Source: Pelagerythrobacter marinus (lineage in GTDB: Bacteria > Pseudomonadota > Alphaproteobacteria > Sphingomonadales > Sphingomonadaceae). Taken from it: DNA of 64,000 nt. The position numbers and the translations under genes were made by a program. The notes beneath the pieces were generated by a model. It was not told the origin of the DNA. It was given only the letters and a program-made list of their open reading frames with translations, and ran no database searches. This document shows, piece by piece, positions 17,547 to 26,079 of this stretch. The stretch covers positions 1-64,000 of the forward strand of contig NZ_WTYO01000008.1 of NCBI RefSeq assembly GCF_009827515.1, in the 5' to 3' direction. Position 1 is the stretch's first letter. Each line of letters starts with the position of its first letter.

Positions 17547-19133
17547 ATGGCATCGCCCCCGGAAAAGCCTATCGGCAGCATCGCTCGCGCCGCGGAGATT
17601 GGCCGAATCCTAATGAGGCACGGAGCGAAGAATCTCGCCGGAGCCCTCGGGTTTATTCCCTCTTCGAACAATGTCATCGACCCTCGCGAATTTCGCCCGG
17701 CCGCAGTTGTCGCGTTCCTCCGTGACATCGGGCCAGTCGGCATAAAACTGGGGCAGCTCCTCGCCACCCGAAGCGATCTGTTCACCGAACACTGGATCAC
17801 GGCATTCTCAACCCTGCACGATCAGGTGTCGCCAGTGCGCTTCGCAGATATCGAGCCCGTACTTGCTTCAAGCTGGGGTGAGGACTGGCGGAACGACTTT
17901 GCGCAGTTCGACGAAAAGCCTTTGGCGTCCGCCTCGATTGCACAGACCTATTCCGCCGAGCTAAGGGACGGTAGCAAGGTCATCGTGAAGGTTCGACGCC
18001 CGGGCACCGCCGCGCGGATGGAAGCCGATGTGCGTCTGCTTGTGCGTCTTGCCGAGATCGCAGAAGCACGCTCTCCTGACATCGCGCGTTACCGGCCAGT
18101 CGAGTTTCTGCGGACCTTCGGCCGCAATCTTGCCTGGGAGATGGACCTCGCTGCGGAATCCCGAGCCTGCGAGCGGATCGGCGCATATCTCGATACCATC
18201 GGCGTCAGGACCCCGGCCATCCATTGGGAACTGACCGGGCTGCGGGTGAACGTTCAGGAACGCCTGTACGGCAGGCCCGCGTCTTCGCTGGGCAGCCCAT
18301 CGGGCGACCCGCGGGTGACGGCTTTCGCTAAAAGCTATGCCAACGCTGTCCTGCGGATGATCATCCTGAACGGCGAATTTCACGGCGACCCCCATCCGGG
18401 TAACGTCTTCCTGATCGGCGAGCAGGATGTCGGCTTCATCGACTTCGGATCAGTCGGGACGCTCACCAAGGCCAGGCGCGACGAGATCGTCCGCCTCGTG
18501 CTTGCGATTGCTGGTGAGAAAACCAGCGATGTCGCGAATGTCCTGCTCGCATGGGCGGGGGAGCCGAAGGTGGATCGCGATGCGCTCGCGGTGGATCTGG
18601 ATCAGTTGATCGGAGAGTTCAGGGGAACCGTGCTATCTGGCATCGAGTTCTCGCAGATTTTTTCCCGCGTTTTCGACCTGTTGCGGGATTATCGACTGGT
18701 TCTGCCACCTGATCTGGCCATTCTTCTGCGTACCTTGTTGACTGCAGAGGGCTTCGTCCGATCGCTGGCACCGGACTACAACATCGCCGAAGAGACCCGG
18801 CCGATCATGACGGAGCTTCTCGCCGAGCGGTTCTCGCTCGGCAGCGCTCGGTCGGGTTTGAAGAAACTTCGCGGTCAGCTGCTGGGGTTGTCGGCGTCCT
18901 TGCCCGACATACTCGCCACTGCGAACTCGATCGCAAAGTCAGGATATGTGCCGGTTCAGCTCGATCCGCTCAGTATCGAGCAGCTCGCTGGACTTCGCAA
19001 TGAGCGGCAGTCCTTGCAAGGCCCTCTAGCTGCCGCATTGATCGTGGCTAGCGCATTGCTTGTCGATCAATCCTGGCTTCTGGCTGGCGGCGCGCTTGTG
19101 GTTGCTGGGGTGGTGCTCATCCGAAAGTCATAA
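17547..19133 (+). CDS. AarF/ABC1/UbiB-family atypical kinase
   Basis: A 528-residue protein-kinase-like ATPase of the ADCK/UbiB family. Diagnostic features are the KxGQ motif in GIKLGQLLATRSDLFTEHW, the Ala-rich nucleotide loop SASIAQTYSAEL, the invariant Lys in VIVKVRRPG, catalytic NGEFHGDPHPGNVF and the DFG-like FIDFGSVG. The C-terminus has two hydrophobic helices (AAALIVASALLV and LLAGGALVVAGVVLI). ATG 17547 is chosen because upstream codons lie inside marR. A second family member, the housekeeping UbiB at 56125, is in this window, so this island copy is an accessory paralogue whose job, possibly in quinone or lipid homeostasis, is unknown. Confidence 0.88.
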   Translation: MASPPEKPIGSIARAAEIGRILMRHGAKNLAGALGFIPSSNNVIDPREFRPAAVVAFLRDIGPVGIKLGQLLATRSDLFTEHWITAFSTLHDQVSPVRFADIEPVLASSWGEDWRNDFAQFDEKPLASASIAQTYSAELRDGSKVIVKVRRPGTAARMEADVRLLVRLAEIAEARSPDIARYRPVEFLRTFGRNLAWEMDLAAESRACERIGAYLDTIGVRTPAIHWELTGLRVNVQERLYGRPASSLGSPSGDPRVTAFAKSYANAVLRMIILNGEFHGDPHPGNVFLIGEQDVGFIDFGSVGTLTKARRDEIVRLVLAIAGEKTSDVANVLLAWAGEPKVDRDALAVDLDQLIGEFRGTVLSGIEFSQIFSRVFDLLRDYRLVLPPDLAILLRTLLTAEGFVRSLAPDYNIAEETRPIMTELLAERFSLGSARSGLKKLRGQLLGLSASLPDILATANSIAKSGYVPVQLDPLSIEQLAGLRNERQSLQGPLAAALIVASALLVDQSWLLAGGALVVAGVVLIRKS

Positions 19134-19444
19134 TGAAGGAGCAACTTAATTCGTGCACGGTCACGATACGGCAAAGCCGAACTTAACGAGGATTTCATGC
19201 GCCTCACTTCAGCGACCAAGACGCATCGCGAAGAAAATTTTTCGACCTATTGCGATTGAAGGCTTATTTTCCTCAATCAGACGAAACTTTGGAACGGCAG
19301 CTTTCAGGCGTGTCCTCGCCTGACTTTATGGCCGCTATTAGGGCGCAAGGCGGAAACCACCTCTACCAATGTCCATGGTGGTTGGGCTGCCTGCGGCGAG
19401 CATCCTATAAGCGGTCGTAAGTTCGAGCTTGTAGAGGTGTCATC
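19134..19444. other. 311-bp gap upstream of the unknown gene
   Basis: No coding frame is supported. It contains a perfect 9-bp inverted repeat, CACCTCTAC at 19358-19366 and GTAGAGGTG at 19431-19439. It also has a 7-bp inverted repeat, AACCACC at about 19355-19361 and GGTGGTT at about 19377-19383. The last arm overlaps the ribosome site of the gene starting at 19445, so the pair may be an operator or a translation-control hairpin. Confidence 0.4.
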
Positions 19445-20467
19445 ATGTCCAACTCACGCACAGCGACGCAATCGGACCATTTCCAAAAGATCGTGTTCAC
19501 GAATGATCGGGTGGACGGTCGAGTAATCTGGGCAAAGGCTCGCCGACATGAGGAAGCGTTTCGGAATGTGCTGTGCCGGATGGGCTTCGAACAATCCTTT
19601 CCCATGAAATTGGAAGTACAGCACGGGTTTACCAATTTCGTCGTAGATGTGCTCGACTGTCAGCAGGCATCTGGATCGGGACCTCGGCTCCTCATTCAGG
19701 TGGATCCCCGATCCAGGCCGGATAAGCGCTCTATTGAAGCAACATTGGCCAGGTCCATTGGACTGATGTTCGAAAACGCCGAGATGTACGAACAGATCTG
19801 GGTGGCCACTTACGGCGATCTTCTGTCCCGGTTCTCAAACAGGCCAGAGGCTTCCCTCCAATGTCTGGACTTTATGGCAGGCCCTCATGATTGGCTGTTG
19901 CTTCATGCCCAGTTTTTACGTCTTGGGCACAATTTCTCTACGGCTCGATCGAGGCGGATCGCTTCCGATATCGAAGAGCTGATCGAGGCGATTGACTTCG
20001 ACCTTCGCGAACATGATCGCAATGTCGCTGCCCTGACAGTTGACGAATCCGGATCTCGTCGAAGAAAGATTACAGGTCTTGCCGCCCATGTTCTCGAGCT
20101 CGCTGGCATCAGCCCGGACGAACTGCCGTTGCTCTTCAATGACGATGGTGATCAACCCTTCACATCGGTCGATGGCTCTCTCCCGTTTTCCGCGGGGCGG
20201 TTCTATTGGATGAGAGGAACGCTCGAGTGCTCGCTCGAATTGCGCAAAGGCCGGTGCTGGATCGATGGCAGAAGGGTCATACTTTCGCACCCTTCCAATC
20301 TTCCTGCGACAACCCTTTCGTCCTGTGTCGAACGGCCACTAAATACCCTGCTACAGATTGAAGGGTTGGAATTCGAAGCGACTATAAAAACGGTACACGC
20401 GGCGAGAGATTGCATCGTAGTGGAAATCGAAATGCCCAAGGATGAATTCCCAGATCAAATCGATTGA
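19445..20467 (+). CDS. Unrecognised protein at the island boundary
   Basis: A 340-residue soluble protein with no family I can name. AGAGGTG lies just upstream of ATG 19445. The first 130 residues alternate beta-strand and helix (LEVQHGFTNFVVDVLDCQ, then RLLIQVDPRSRPDKRSIEATLARSIGLMF). The spacing of acidic residues on two strands is faintly like a degenerate restriction-endonuclease fold. The middle is helical and charged (residues 160-205), and the C-terminal third has paired beta-strands. It is the last gene before the truncated comM and is transcribed towards it. Codon use is less GC-biased than in the core. No signal peptide or membrane helix. Confidence 0.6.
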   Translation: MSNSRTATQSDHFQKIVFTNDRVDGRVIWAKARRHEEAFRNVLCRMGFEQSFPMKLEVQHGFTNFVVDVLDCQQASGSGPRLLIQVDPRSRPDKRSIEATLARSIGLMFENAEMYEQIWVATYGDLLSRFSNRPEASLQCLDFMAGPHDWLLLHAQFLRLGHNFSTARSRRIASDIEELIEAIDFDLREHDRNVAALTVDESGSRRRKITGLAAHVLELAGISPDELPLLFNDDGDQPFTSVDGSLPFSAGRFYWMRGTLECSLELRKGRCWIDGRRVILSHPSNLPATTLSSCVERPLNTLLQIEGLEFEATIKTVHAARDCIVVEIEMPKDEFPDQID

Positions 20468-20511
20468 GATACAAAGAACAGATTCCGTATCTAACCCTGC
20501 AATCCGCGGTC

Positions 20512-21166
20512 GCGCGAACATGAGCAGGTTGTGGCCGCCGGCCGCCGCGATCTCCAGCGCGCGCTTGGCCGTTTCCTGCCCCTTGACCTGCCGCAGGTCC
20601 GGACCGGGGGCGGCGGTTTCCACTTCGCCCGGCGGCGGGTCGGGCAGGCGTTGTGTGCCCTTGAGATGGTTGAGCAGGGCGACGAGGTCGGGCGCGGCGA
20701 CGATCGCCACGTCGCTGGCCCAGCGCGCCTCCGCCCCCTGCGCGGCAGGGCAGATCAGGCCGGCATCCTGCTGGCTCGCGTGCAGCGCGGCCAGGAGAAC
20801 GCCGGGCGAGGCGACGACCCGCCCGTCAAGCGCCAGTTCCCCGACCGCGACGAAATCCGCCACTTGCTCGGCATCGACAATGCCCATCACCGCCAGCAGG
20901 GCCAGCGCGATCGGCAGGTCGTAGTGCGATCCTTCCTTGGGCAGGTCGGCCGGGGACAGGTTGATCGTGATTCGCTTGGGCGGGAGCGCGAGCCCCATCG
21001 CCGAAAGCGCGGCGCGCACGCGTTCCTTGCTTTCGCCGACGGCCTTGTCCGCCAGCCCGACGATATTGAACTTCGGCAGACCCGGCGCGATCGAGCACTG
21101 GACCTCGACCGCCCGCGCCTCCAGCCCCAGGTAGGCGACCGTCTTCACCAGTGCGACCACGCGCAA
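20512..21166 (-). pseudogene. comM: ComM/YifB (Mg-chelatase-like), truncated at the island junction
   Basis: ComM is a roughly 500-residue hexameric helicase that helps branch migration during transformation. Here residues 1 to about 216 are intact, starting MRVVALVKTVAYLGLEA, with the YifB N-terminal domain (ALPPKRITINLSPADLPKEGSHYDLPIALA) and the beginning of the AAA+ domain (ALEIAAAGGHNLLM). Immediately before the expected Walker A (GPPGxGK) the sequence changes at about 20510-20519 and runs into unrelated DNA. The open frame continues to 20351 only by chance. The ATPase and C-terminal domains are missing, so the gene is inactive here. Confidence 0.9.
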
Positions 21167-21335
21167 GCCCCCCCGTTATCGCGTCCCGTTCCCCTGGCGT
21201 GCGGTTCTGGCGCGGCCGGGCGCCGCTGTCGAGGGCGGCGCGGGCCTTCGATCCGATCCGGAGCGATTCATCGCTAACCTTTGCGAAAGCATCTTGCTTT
21301 GCACTCGGGCAAGGCGCGCGCGCGCAAATGGGCGC

Positions 21336-22115
21336 ATGGTCCGCTTCGCCGCTCTCCTTGCCCCCGCTTTCCTGGCAGCCCTTGGCGCGCTGATGCCGGC
21401 ACCGCTTGCCGCGCGCGAGACGGTGACCGTGATCGTGACAGAGGAATGGGTGGCCAGCGGGTCGGCGCGGTTCGTTCCCGCGGGCCTCGCGGTCGAGCGG
21501 CAGGCGATCGCCCGCTACGGCCCGTTCCGGGTGATCGACGGGCGGCGCGCGGCCCTGGTCGACGTGACCGATTCGGCCAGCCCCGCCCAGTTCGGCGCGA
21601 TGCTGCGCGATTTTCCCGCCATCGAAACGCTCGAGATGGTCGAATGCCCGGGGACCGAGGACGACCGCGCCAACCTCGCGCTCGGGCGCATGATTCGCGC
21701 CGCCGGCATCGCGACCCACGTGCCGCCGCGCGGATCGGTGCGATCGGGCGCGGTCGAGCTGTTTCTCGCCGGCGCCGATCGCCGGATCGACGACGGGGCG
21801 GAGTTCGCCGTCCATTCGTGGATCGACGAGGACGGCCGGGAGGCGCGCGACTACGCGCCCGATGCGGCGATCCATGCCCCCTATATCGCCTATTACCGCG
21901 AAATGGGCATGGACGAGGCCGGCGCGCGCGCCTTCTACGCCATGACCAATTCGGTCGGGTTCGCCGATGCGAAGTGGCTGCGGGCCGAGGAAATGCGCCG
22001 CTGGCTGGGGCAGGAACCGGCGCCGGAAGGCCCCGCCCCTGCTTCCGGGGCCCGCCCCTCCGATCACCGCGCGCCGCGCATCGCCTATCTTGACTTGGGC
22101 GTCGCGCTGCCCTAG
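21336..22115 (+). CDS. Exported COG3904-like (ClpP/crotonase-fold) protein
   Basis: About 259 residues with a clear signal peptide from ATG 21336 ([20 protein letters not shown], cleavage near PLAARE). The body resembles predicted periplasmic ClpP-fold proteins of COG3904: [39 protein letters not shown]. In that family a Ser sits in the SxxxLxLAG helix (here [10 protein letters not shown]) and a His near AVHSW. Function is not established for the family. It is divergent from comM. Alternative start at 21294 would add a charged leader ahead of the signal and is less likely. Confidence 0.65.
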   Translation: MVRFAALLAPAFLAALGALMPAPLAARETVTVIVTEEWVASGSARFVPAGLAVERQAIARYGPFRVIDGRRAALVDVTDSASPAQFGAMLRDFPAIETLEMVECPGTEDDRANLALGRMIRAAGIATHVPPRGSVRSGAVELFLAGADRRIDDGAEFAVHSWIDEDGREARDYAPDAAIHAPYIAYYREMGMDEAGARAFYAMTNSVGFADAKWLRAEEMRRWLGQEPAPEGPAPASGARPSDHRAPRIAYLDLGVALP

Positions 22116-22213
22116 TCGCGCGCCCCTACGGCGGTCGCCTGGTTGCAGGCGGCCCTTCCATTGGTGCCGATTGCCACGGCTTGGGGCACCGATCTGAGTT
22201 TTTCGAGGATATT

Positions 22214-22348
22214 ATGAAGCGGACTTTCCAGCCCAGCAACCTCGTGCGCAAGCGGCGCCACGGCTTTTTCGCCCGCAAGGCGACCCCCGGCGGCCGCAAG
22301 GTCCTGCGTGCGCGTCGCAAGCGCGGCCGCAAGTCGCTCTGCGCCTGA
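22214..22348 (+). CDS. rpmH: 50S ribosomal protein L34
   Basis: A 44-residue, strongly basic ribosomal protein that starts [18 protein letters not shown] and contains the universal [15 protein letters not shown] segment. GAGG lies 6-10 bases upstream of ATG 22214. It is the first gene of the conserved rpmH-rnpA-yidD-yidC-engB cluster. Confidence 0.97.
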   Translation: MKRTFQPSNLVRKRRHGFFARKATPGGRKVLRARRKRGRKSLCA

Positions 22349-22510
22349 TTCGCCTGGCCCGCGCCCTCGCCGGCGCGGGCGGCAATTCCTGACCGGCCGA
22401 CCGATCCCGGTGGCCGGACCGAACGGCCTCGCGGCCATGCGGGCTCCCTCGCGGGGGCCCGTTTCGTGCGTGCTTACCATCCTGTCCGAATCCCCCTATT
22501 CTTGCCCGCG

Positions 22511-22903
22511 ATGAGCCTCGGGATCATTCGCAAGCGTGCCGATTTCCTGGCGGCGAACCGCGGCCTGCGCGTCGCGCGGCCCGGTTTCGTCCTGCTCGCG
22601 CGCCCGAACGGCGGGCAGGGCAAGCGGTTCGGCGTCACGGTGACGAAGAAGATCGGGAACGCGGTCGTGCGCAACCGGATGAAGCGGCGTTTCCGCGAGC
22701 TGCTGCGCGCCGCGCTGCCTGAGGCCGGGCTGCCCGATCACGATCACGTGCTGATCGGCCGCGAGAACGGGATCGAGCGCGATTTCGCACGCATGGCGCA
22801 GGAACTGGACGAGGCGCTGCGACGCGCGGCGCAGGGCAAGGGCGATCCCCCGCGCCGGCCGGGGCGCCGGGCCGGGCGCCGGCCCCGGGGGCAGCGCCAG
22901 TGA
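22511..22903 (+). CDS. rnpA: Ribonuclease P protein component
   Basis: Protein subunit of RNase P, which matures tRNA 5' ends with the M1 RNA. The 130-residue frame from ATG 22511 begins [17 protein letters not shown]. It contains the family signature [21 protein letters not shown], whose RNR motif binds RNA. The C-terminus is a long Arg/Pro/Gly-rich tail ([15 protein letters not shown]) that exceeds the core fold and is typical of high-GC genomes. Its stop overlaps the yidD start by four bases (GTGA/ATG-type coupling at 22900-22903). Confidence 0.95.
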   Translation: MSLGIIRKRADFLAANRGLRVARPGFVLLARPNGGQGKRFGVTVTKKIGNAVVRNRMKRRFRELLRAALPEAGLPDHDHVLIGRENGIERDFARMAQELDEALRRAAQGKGDPPRRPGRRAGRRPRGQRQ

Positions 22904-23109
22904 AACGGGTGCTGATCCTCGTCGCGCGGGCGTGGCAATGGGGCCCTTCGCGGATCCTGCCGCCGACCTGCCGCTACGCCCCCAGTTGTTCCGAATACGC
23001 GATCGAGGCGCTGCAGCGCCACGGGGCAATCAAGGGTGGATGGATGGCCGCTAAGCGTATAATGCGCTGCCACCCATGGGGCGGGCACGGCTATGATCCT
23101 GTGCCGTAA
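22900..23109 (+). CDS. yidD: Membrane protein insertion efficiency factor YidD
   Basis: A 69-residue protein associated with the inner membrane that assists YidC-dependent insertion. The PF01809 signature is present: [47 protein letters not shown]. This includes the three conserved Cys and the terminal GGxGYDPVP. The GTG start at 22900 overlaps the end of rnpA, and yidC follows after 45 bases, the near-universal gene order. Confidence 0.95.
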   Translation: MKRVLILVARAWQWGPSRILPPTCRYAPSCSEYAIEALQRHGAIKGGWMAAKRIMRCHPWGGHGYDPVP

Positions 23110-23154
23110 TGCCCATATAATACACCTGCTGCGATAATCACGGGATCGAATACC

Positions 23155-24927
23155 TTGCAAAACCAGCGCAATCTCCTGCTTGCCGTCCTGCTCAGCGGCC
23201 TGCTGATCCTTGGCTGGGACACGGCGATGGGGTGGCTCTATCCGCAGACCGACCGCGCGGTCACCGAAGGCCGGATCGACACGCCTTCCGAAGCGATCGA
23301 GGCGCGCCAGACGCGCGAGGGCGGGCTGTCCGCGCCGGGCGAGATCGCGCAGGAACAGGCCGACCTGGCGACGTCGCTGGCCGCCCCCGGCCGCACCGCG
23401 ATCGAGGCGCCGGCAATCGCCGGCTCGATCAACCCGGTCGGCGCGCGGATCGACGACGTCACGCTGAAGCACCACCGCGAGTCGGTGGACGAGGACAGCG
23501 GCCCGGTTCGCCTGTTCTCGCCGCAGGGCACCCCGGCGCAGCACTTCGCGCAGTTCGGCTGGGTGGGCGAGGGGCTGCGCGCGCCCACCGACGAGACGGT
23601 GTGGCAGGTCGAAGGTGGCCCGCTCTCGCCCGACAGCCCGGTCACCATGCGGTGGGACAACGGCGAAGGGCAGCTGTTCACGATCGAACTGACTGTGGAC
23701 GACAATTACCTGATCACCGCGCGGCAGACGGTCGCCAATACCGGTGACGGGGCGGTGATCGTGCGGCCGTTCGCGCTGGTCAACCGCACCAGCCGCACCG
23801 CCAGCGCCAGCCAGTGGATCCTGCATTCGGGCCCGATCGGCTATTTCGGCGACGGCGTGCAGTTCGGCCCCGACTACGACGACCTCGACGAAGACGGGTT
23901 GCAGGAGCCCGAAGGCCGCGCCGGCTGGATCGGCTTTACCGACATCTACTGGATGTCCGCCATCGTGCCCCAGGCGGGCAGCGACGCGGCCGCGGAATTC
24001 CGCGCCATGGGCGGCGAGCGCTATCGGGCCTCGCTCGTCTACCAGCCGGTCAGCGTCGCTTCCGGCCGGCAGGTCTCGCGCACGACGCGGCTGTTCGTCG
24101 GCGCGAAGGACAGCGCGATCCTGAACGATTACGAAGAGGCGGGCATTCCCGGGTTCGACAACGCGATCGATTGGGGATGGTTCGGCGTGATCGAGAAGCC
24201 GATCCTGTGGCTGCTGAAGCAGCTTTACGACCTTGCCGGCAACTTCGGCGTGGCGATCATCCTGCTGACCGTGGTCGTGCGCCTGGTGATGTTCCCGATC
24301 GCGCAGAAACAGTTCGCCTCGATGGCCGCGATGAAGGCCGTCCAGCCGAAGATGAAGGCGATCCAGGAACGCTACAAGGACGATCGCCAGCAGCAGCAAC
24401 AGAAGATCATGGCGCTGTACAAGGAAGAGGGCGTGAACCCCCTGGCCGGCTGCCTGCCGCTGCTGTTGCAGATCCCGATCTTCTTCGGCCTCTACAAGGT
24501 GCTGATGCTGTCGATTGAGATGCGGCACAAGCCCTTCGCGCTGTGGATCGACGACCTCTCCGCGCCCGATCCGGCGCATATCCTGAACCTGTTCGGCCTG
24601 CTGCCGTTCGACGTGCCCTCGCTGATCGCGATCGGGCCGCTCGCGGTGCTGCTGGGCGTGACGATGTGGCTGACGTTCAAGCTCAACCCGTCGACCATGG
24701 ACCCGATGCAGCAGCAGATCTTCAACATCATGCCCTGGGTCCTGATGTTCGTCATGGCGCCGTTCGCCGCCGGCCTGCTGCTGTACTGGATCACCAACAA
24801 CGTGCTGACGCTGGCCCAGCAGAGCTATCTCTATTCGAAGAACCCGCAGCTGCGCGCCCAGGCCGAGAAAGAGAAGGCCGAGAAGGAAAAGGCTGCCGAA
24901 GGCGGCGCGAAGAAGGGCAAGGCGTGA
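23155..24927 (+). CDS. yidC: Membrane protein insertase YidC
   Basis: Sec-independent and Sec-assisting insertase, 590 residues from a TTG start (QNQRNLLLAVLLSG). The first helix (about 5-22) is followed by the large periplasmic beta-supersandwich domain (about 60-355) and the five-helix conserved core (WGWFGVIEKPILWLLKQLYDL onward). The core contains the positive groove region (RLVMFPIAQKQFASMAAMK) and the QIPIFFGLYKVL loop. The C-terminus is Lys/Glu-rich (EKEKAEKEKAAEGGAKKGKA). TTG 23155 is the only start that keeps the first helix. Its stop overlaps the engB start. Confidence 0.97.
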   Translation: MQNQRNLLLAVLLSGLLILGWDTAMGWLYPQTDRAVTEGRIDTPSEAIEARQTREGGLSAPGEIAQEQADLATSLAAPGRTAIEAPAIAGSINPVGARIDDVTLKHHRESVDEDSGPVRLFSPQGTPAQHFAQFGWVGEGLRAPTDETVWQVEGGPLSPDSPVTMRWDNGEGQLFTIELTVDDNYLITARQTVANTGDGAVIVRPFALVNRTSRTASASQWILHSGPIGYFGDGVQFGPDYDDLDEDGLQEPEGRAGWIGFTDIYWMSAIVPQAGSDAAAEFRAMGGERYRASLVYQPVSVASGRQVSRTTRLFVGAKDSAILNDYEEAGIPGFDNAIDWGWFGVIEKPILWLLKQLYDLAGNFGVAIILLTVVVRLVMFPIAQKQFASMAAMKAVQPKMKAIQERYKDDRQQQQQKIMALYKEEGVNPLAGCLPLLLQIPIFFGLYKVLMLSIEMRHKPFALWIDDLSAPDPAHILNLFGLLPFDVPSLIAIGPLAVLLGVTMWLTFKLNPSTMDPMQQQIFNIMPWVLMFVMAPFAAGLLLYWITNNVLTLAQQSYLYSKNPQLRAQAEKEKAEKEKAAEGGAKKGKA

Positions 24928-25562
24928 CCGGCGATCCTGGAGCGGAGGAACGCGCGGCAAGGCTGTTTTCCGGCCGGGTCGAGTTCCTCCTGTCGGCCCC
25001 CCAGCTCAAGTTCCTGCCCGAACCGACGGTGCCGGAAATCGCCTTCTGCGGGCGCAGCAACGTGGGCAAGAGCTCGCTGCTCAACGCGCTGACGGGGCGG
25101 CGCGCCATCGCCCGCACCTCGGTCACCCCGGGGCGGACGCAGGAACTGAACTTCTTCGAAGTCGGCGACCCGACCCTGTTCCGCCTGGTCGACATGCCCG
25201 GCTACGGCTTTGCCAAGGCGCCGGTGAAAGTGGTCGAGCGCTGGCGGCAGCTCGTGCGGACCTACCTGAAGGGGCGGCAGGTGCTGCACCGCACGCTGGT
25301 GCTGGTCGATTCGCGCCACGGCCTCAAGGACGTGGACCGCGAGATGATGACGATGCTCGATGAAACGGCGGTCGGCTATCGCCTCGTCCTGACCAAGGCG
25401 GACAAGGTCAAGGCCAGCGAACTGGCCGCGGTGCGCGCCGCGACCGAGGCCGAGGCGCGCCGGCATCCCGCGGCGCACCCGGTGCTCCACGTCACCAGCT
25501 CCGAAAAAGGCATGGGCATCGCCGAACTGCGCGCCGCCGTGCTGGAAGACGCGCACGTCTGA
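24924..25562 (+). CDS. engB: Ribosome-biogenesis GTP-binding protein EngB (YihA/YsxC)
   Basis: A 212-residue GTPase needed for 50S assembly. G1 is GRSNVGKSSLLNAL, the G2 region TSVTPGRTQELNFF, G3 DMPGYGFAKAP and G4 LTKADKVK, all canonical for the EngB family. The preferred start is GTG 24924, which overlaps the yidC TGA, giving tight translational coupling. The N-terminal 20 residues before the first strand are a little longer than in E. coli. Confidence 0.95.
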   Translation: MTGDPGAEERAARLFSGRVEFLLSAPQLKFLPEPTVPEIAFCGRSNVGKSSLLNALTGRRAIARTSVTPGRTQELNFFEVGDPTLFRLVDMPGYGFAKAPVKVVERWRQLVRTYLKGRQVLHRTLVLVDSRHGLKDVDREMMTMLDETAVGYRLVLTKADKVKASELAAVRAATEAEARRHPAAHPVLHVTSSEKGMGIAELRAAVLEDAHV

Positions 25563-25617
25563 ACCGGCGGGCCGCGAGCTCTTGCCGGGCGCGCCCGGGC
25601 GGCGCACAAGGCTGGCC

Positions 25618-26079
25618 ATGGGATATGCGATCGCGCCCGACAGGCTGGAGGATGCCGAAGTCCTCGCGCTGCTCCAGCTCCATCTCGACGAGATGCACAG
25701 CTGGTCCCCCGCCTGCAAGGTCCACGCCCTTCCGGCCGAGCGCCTGCGCGCGTGCGATGTCGCGTTCTTCGCCGCGCGCGCAGGCGGCACGCTGGCAGCG
25801 GTCGGCGCGCTGAAGGAACTCTCCCCCGATCGCGGGGAGCTGAAGTCCATGCGCGCCGCGCCCGCTTTCCGCGGGAAGGGGGCGGGGGAGGCTATCCTGC
25901 TGCATCTCCTGGCCGAGGCGCGCGGGCGGGGCTACCGCTGGGTCGGGCTGGAAACCGGGCGGCCGGAGCCGTTCCGGCCGGCAATGCGCCTCTATGCCAG
26001 GCACGGGTTTGCCGAATGCCCGGCGTTCGGCGACTACGTGGCCGACGAGTTCAGCCTGTGCATGGAGAAGTGGCTGTGA
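25618..26079 (+). CDS. GNAT-family N-acetyltransferase
   Basis: A 153-residue acetyltransferase of the GCN5 fold. The acetyl-CoA loop is MRAAPAFRGKGAGEAILLHLL (R/Q-x-x-G-x-G/A motif), followed by GYRWVGLETG and the motif B-like RPAMRLYARHGFAECPAFGDY. It resembles PA4866/YafP-like enzymes whose substrates are unknown. ATG 25618 is preferred over 25582, as the added residues are low-complexity. The stop overlaps the GTG start of the beta-lactamase gene, making a two-gene unit. Confidence 0.85.
   Translation: MGYAIAPDRLEDAEVLALLQLHLDEMHSWSPACKVHALPAERLRACDVAFFAARAGGTLAAVGALKELSPDRGELKSMRAAPAFRGKGAGEAILLHLLAEARGRGYRWVGLETGRPEPFRPAMRLYARHGFAECPAFGDYVADEFSLCMEKWL

Noticed and set aside
20351-20512. 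C-terminal 54 codons of the comM frame as true protein
   Set aside because: After GGHNLLM the sequence lacks the Walker A and overlaps the 3' end of the plus-strand gene at 19445-20467; it is a chance open frame.
22744-24960. 738-codon minus-strand frame opposite yidC
   Set aside because: Antisense shadow of yidC, with low-complexity composition; yidC has all family features on the other strand.
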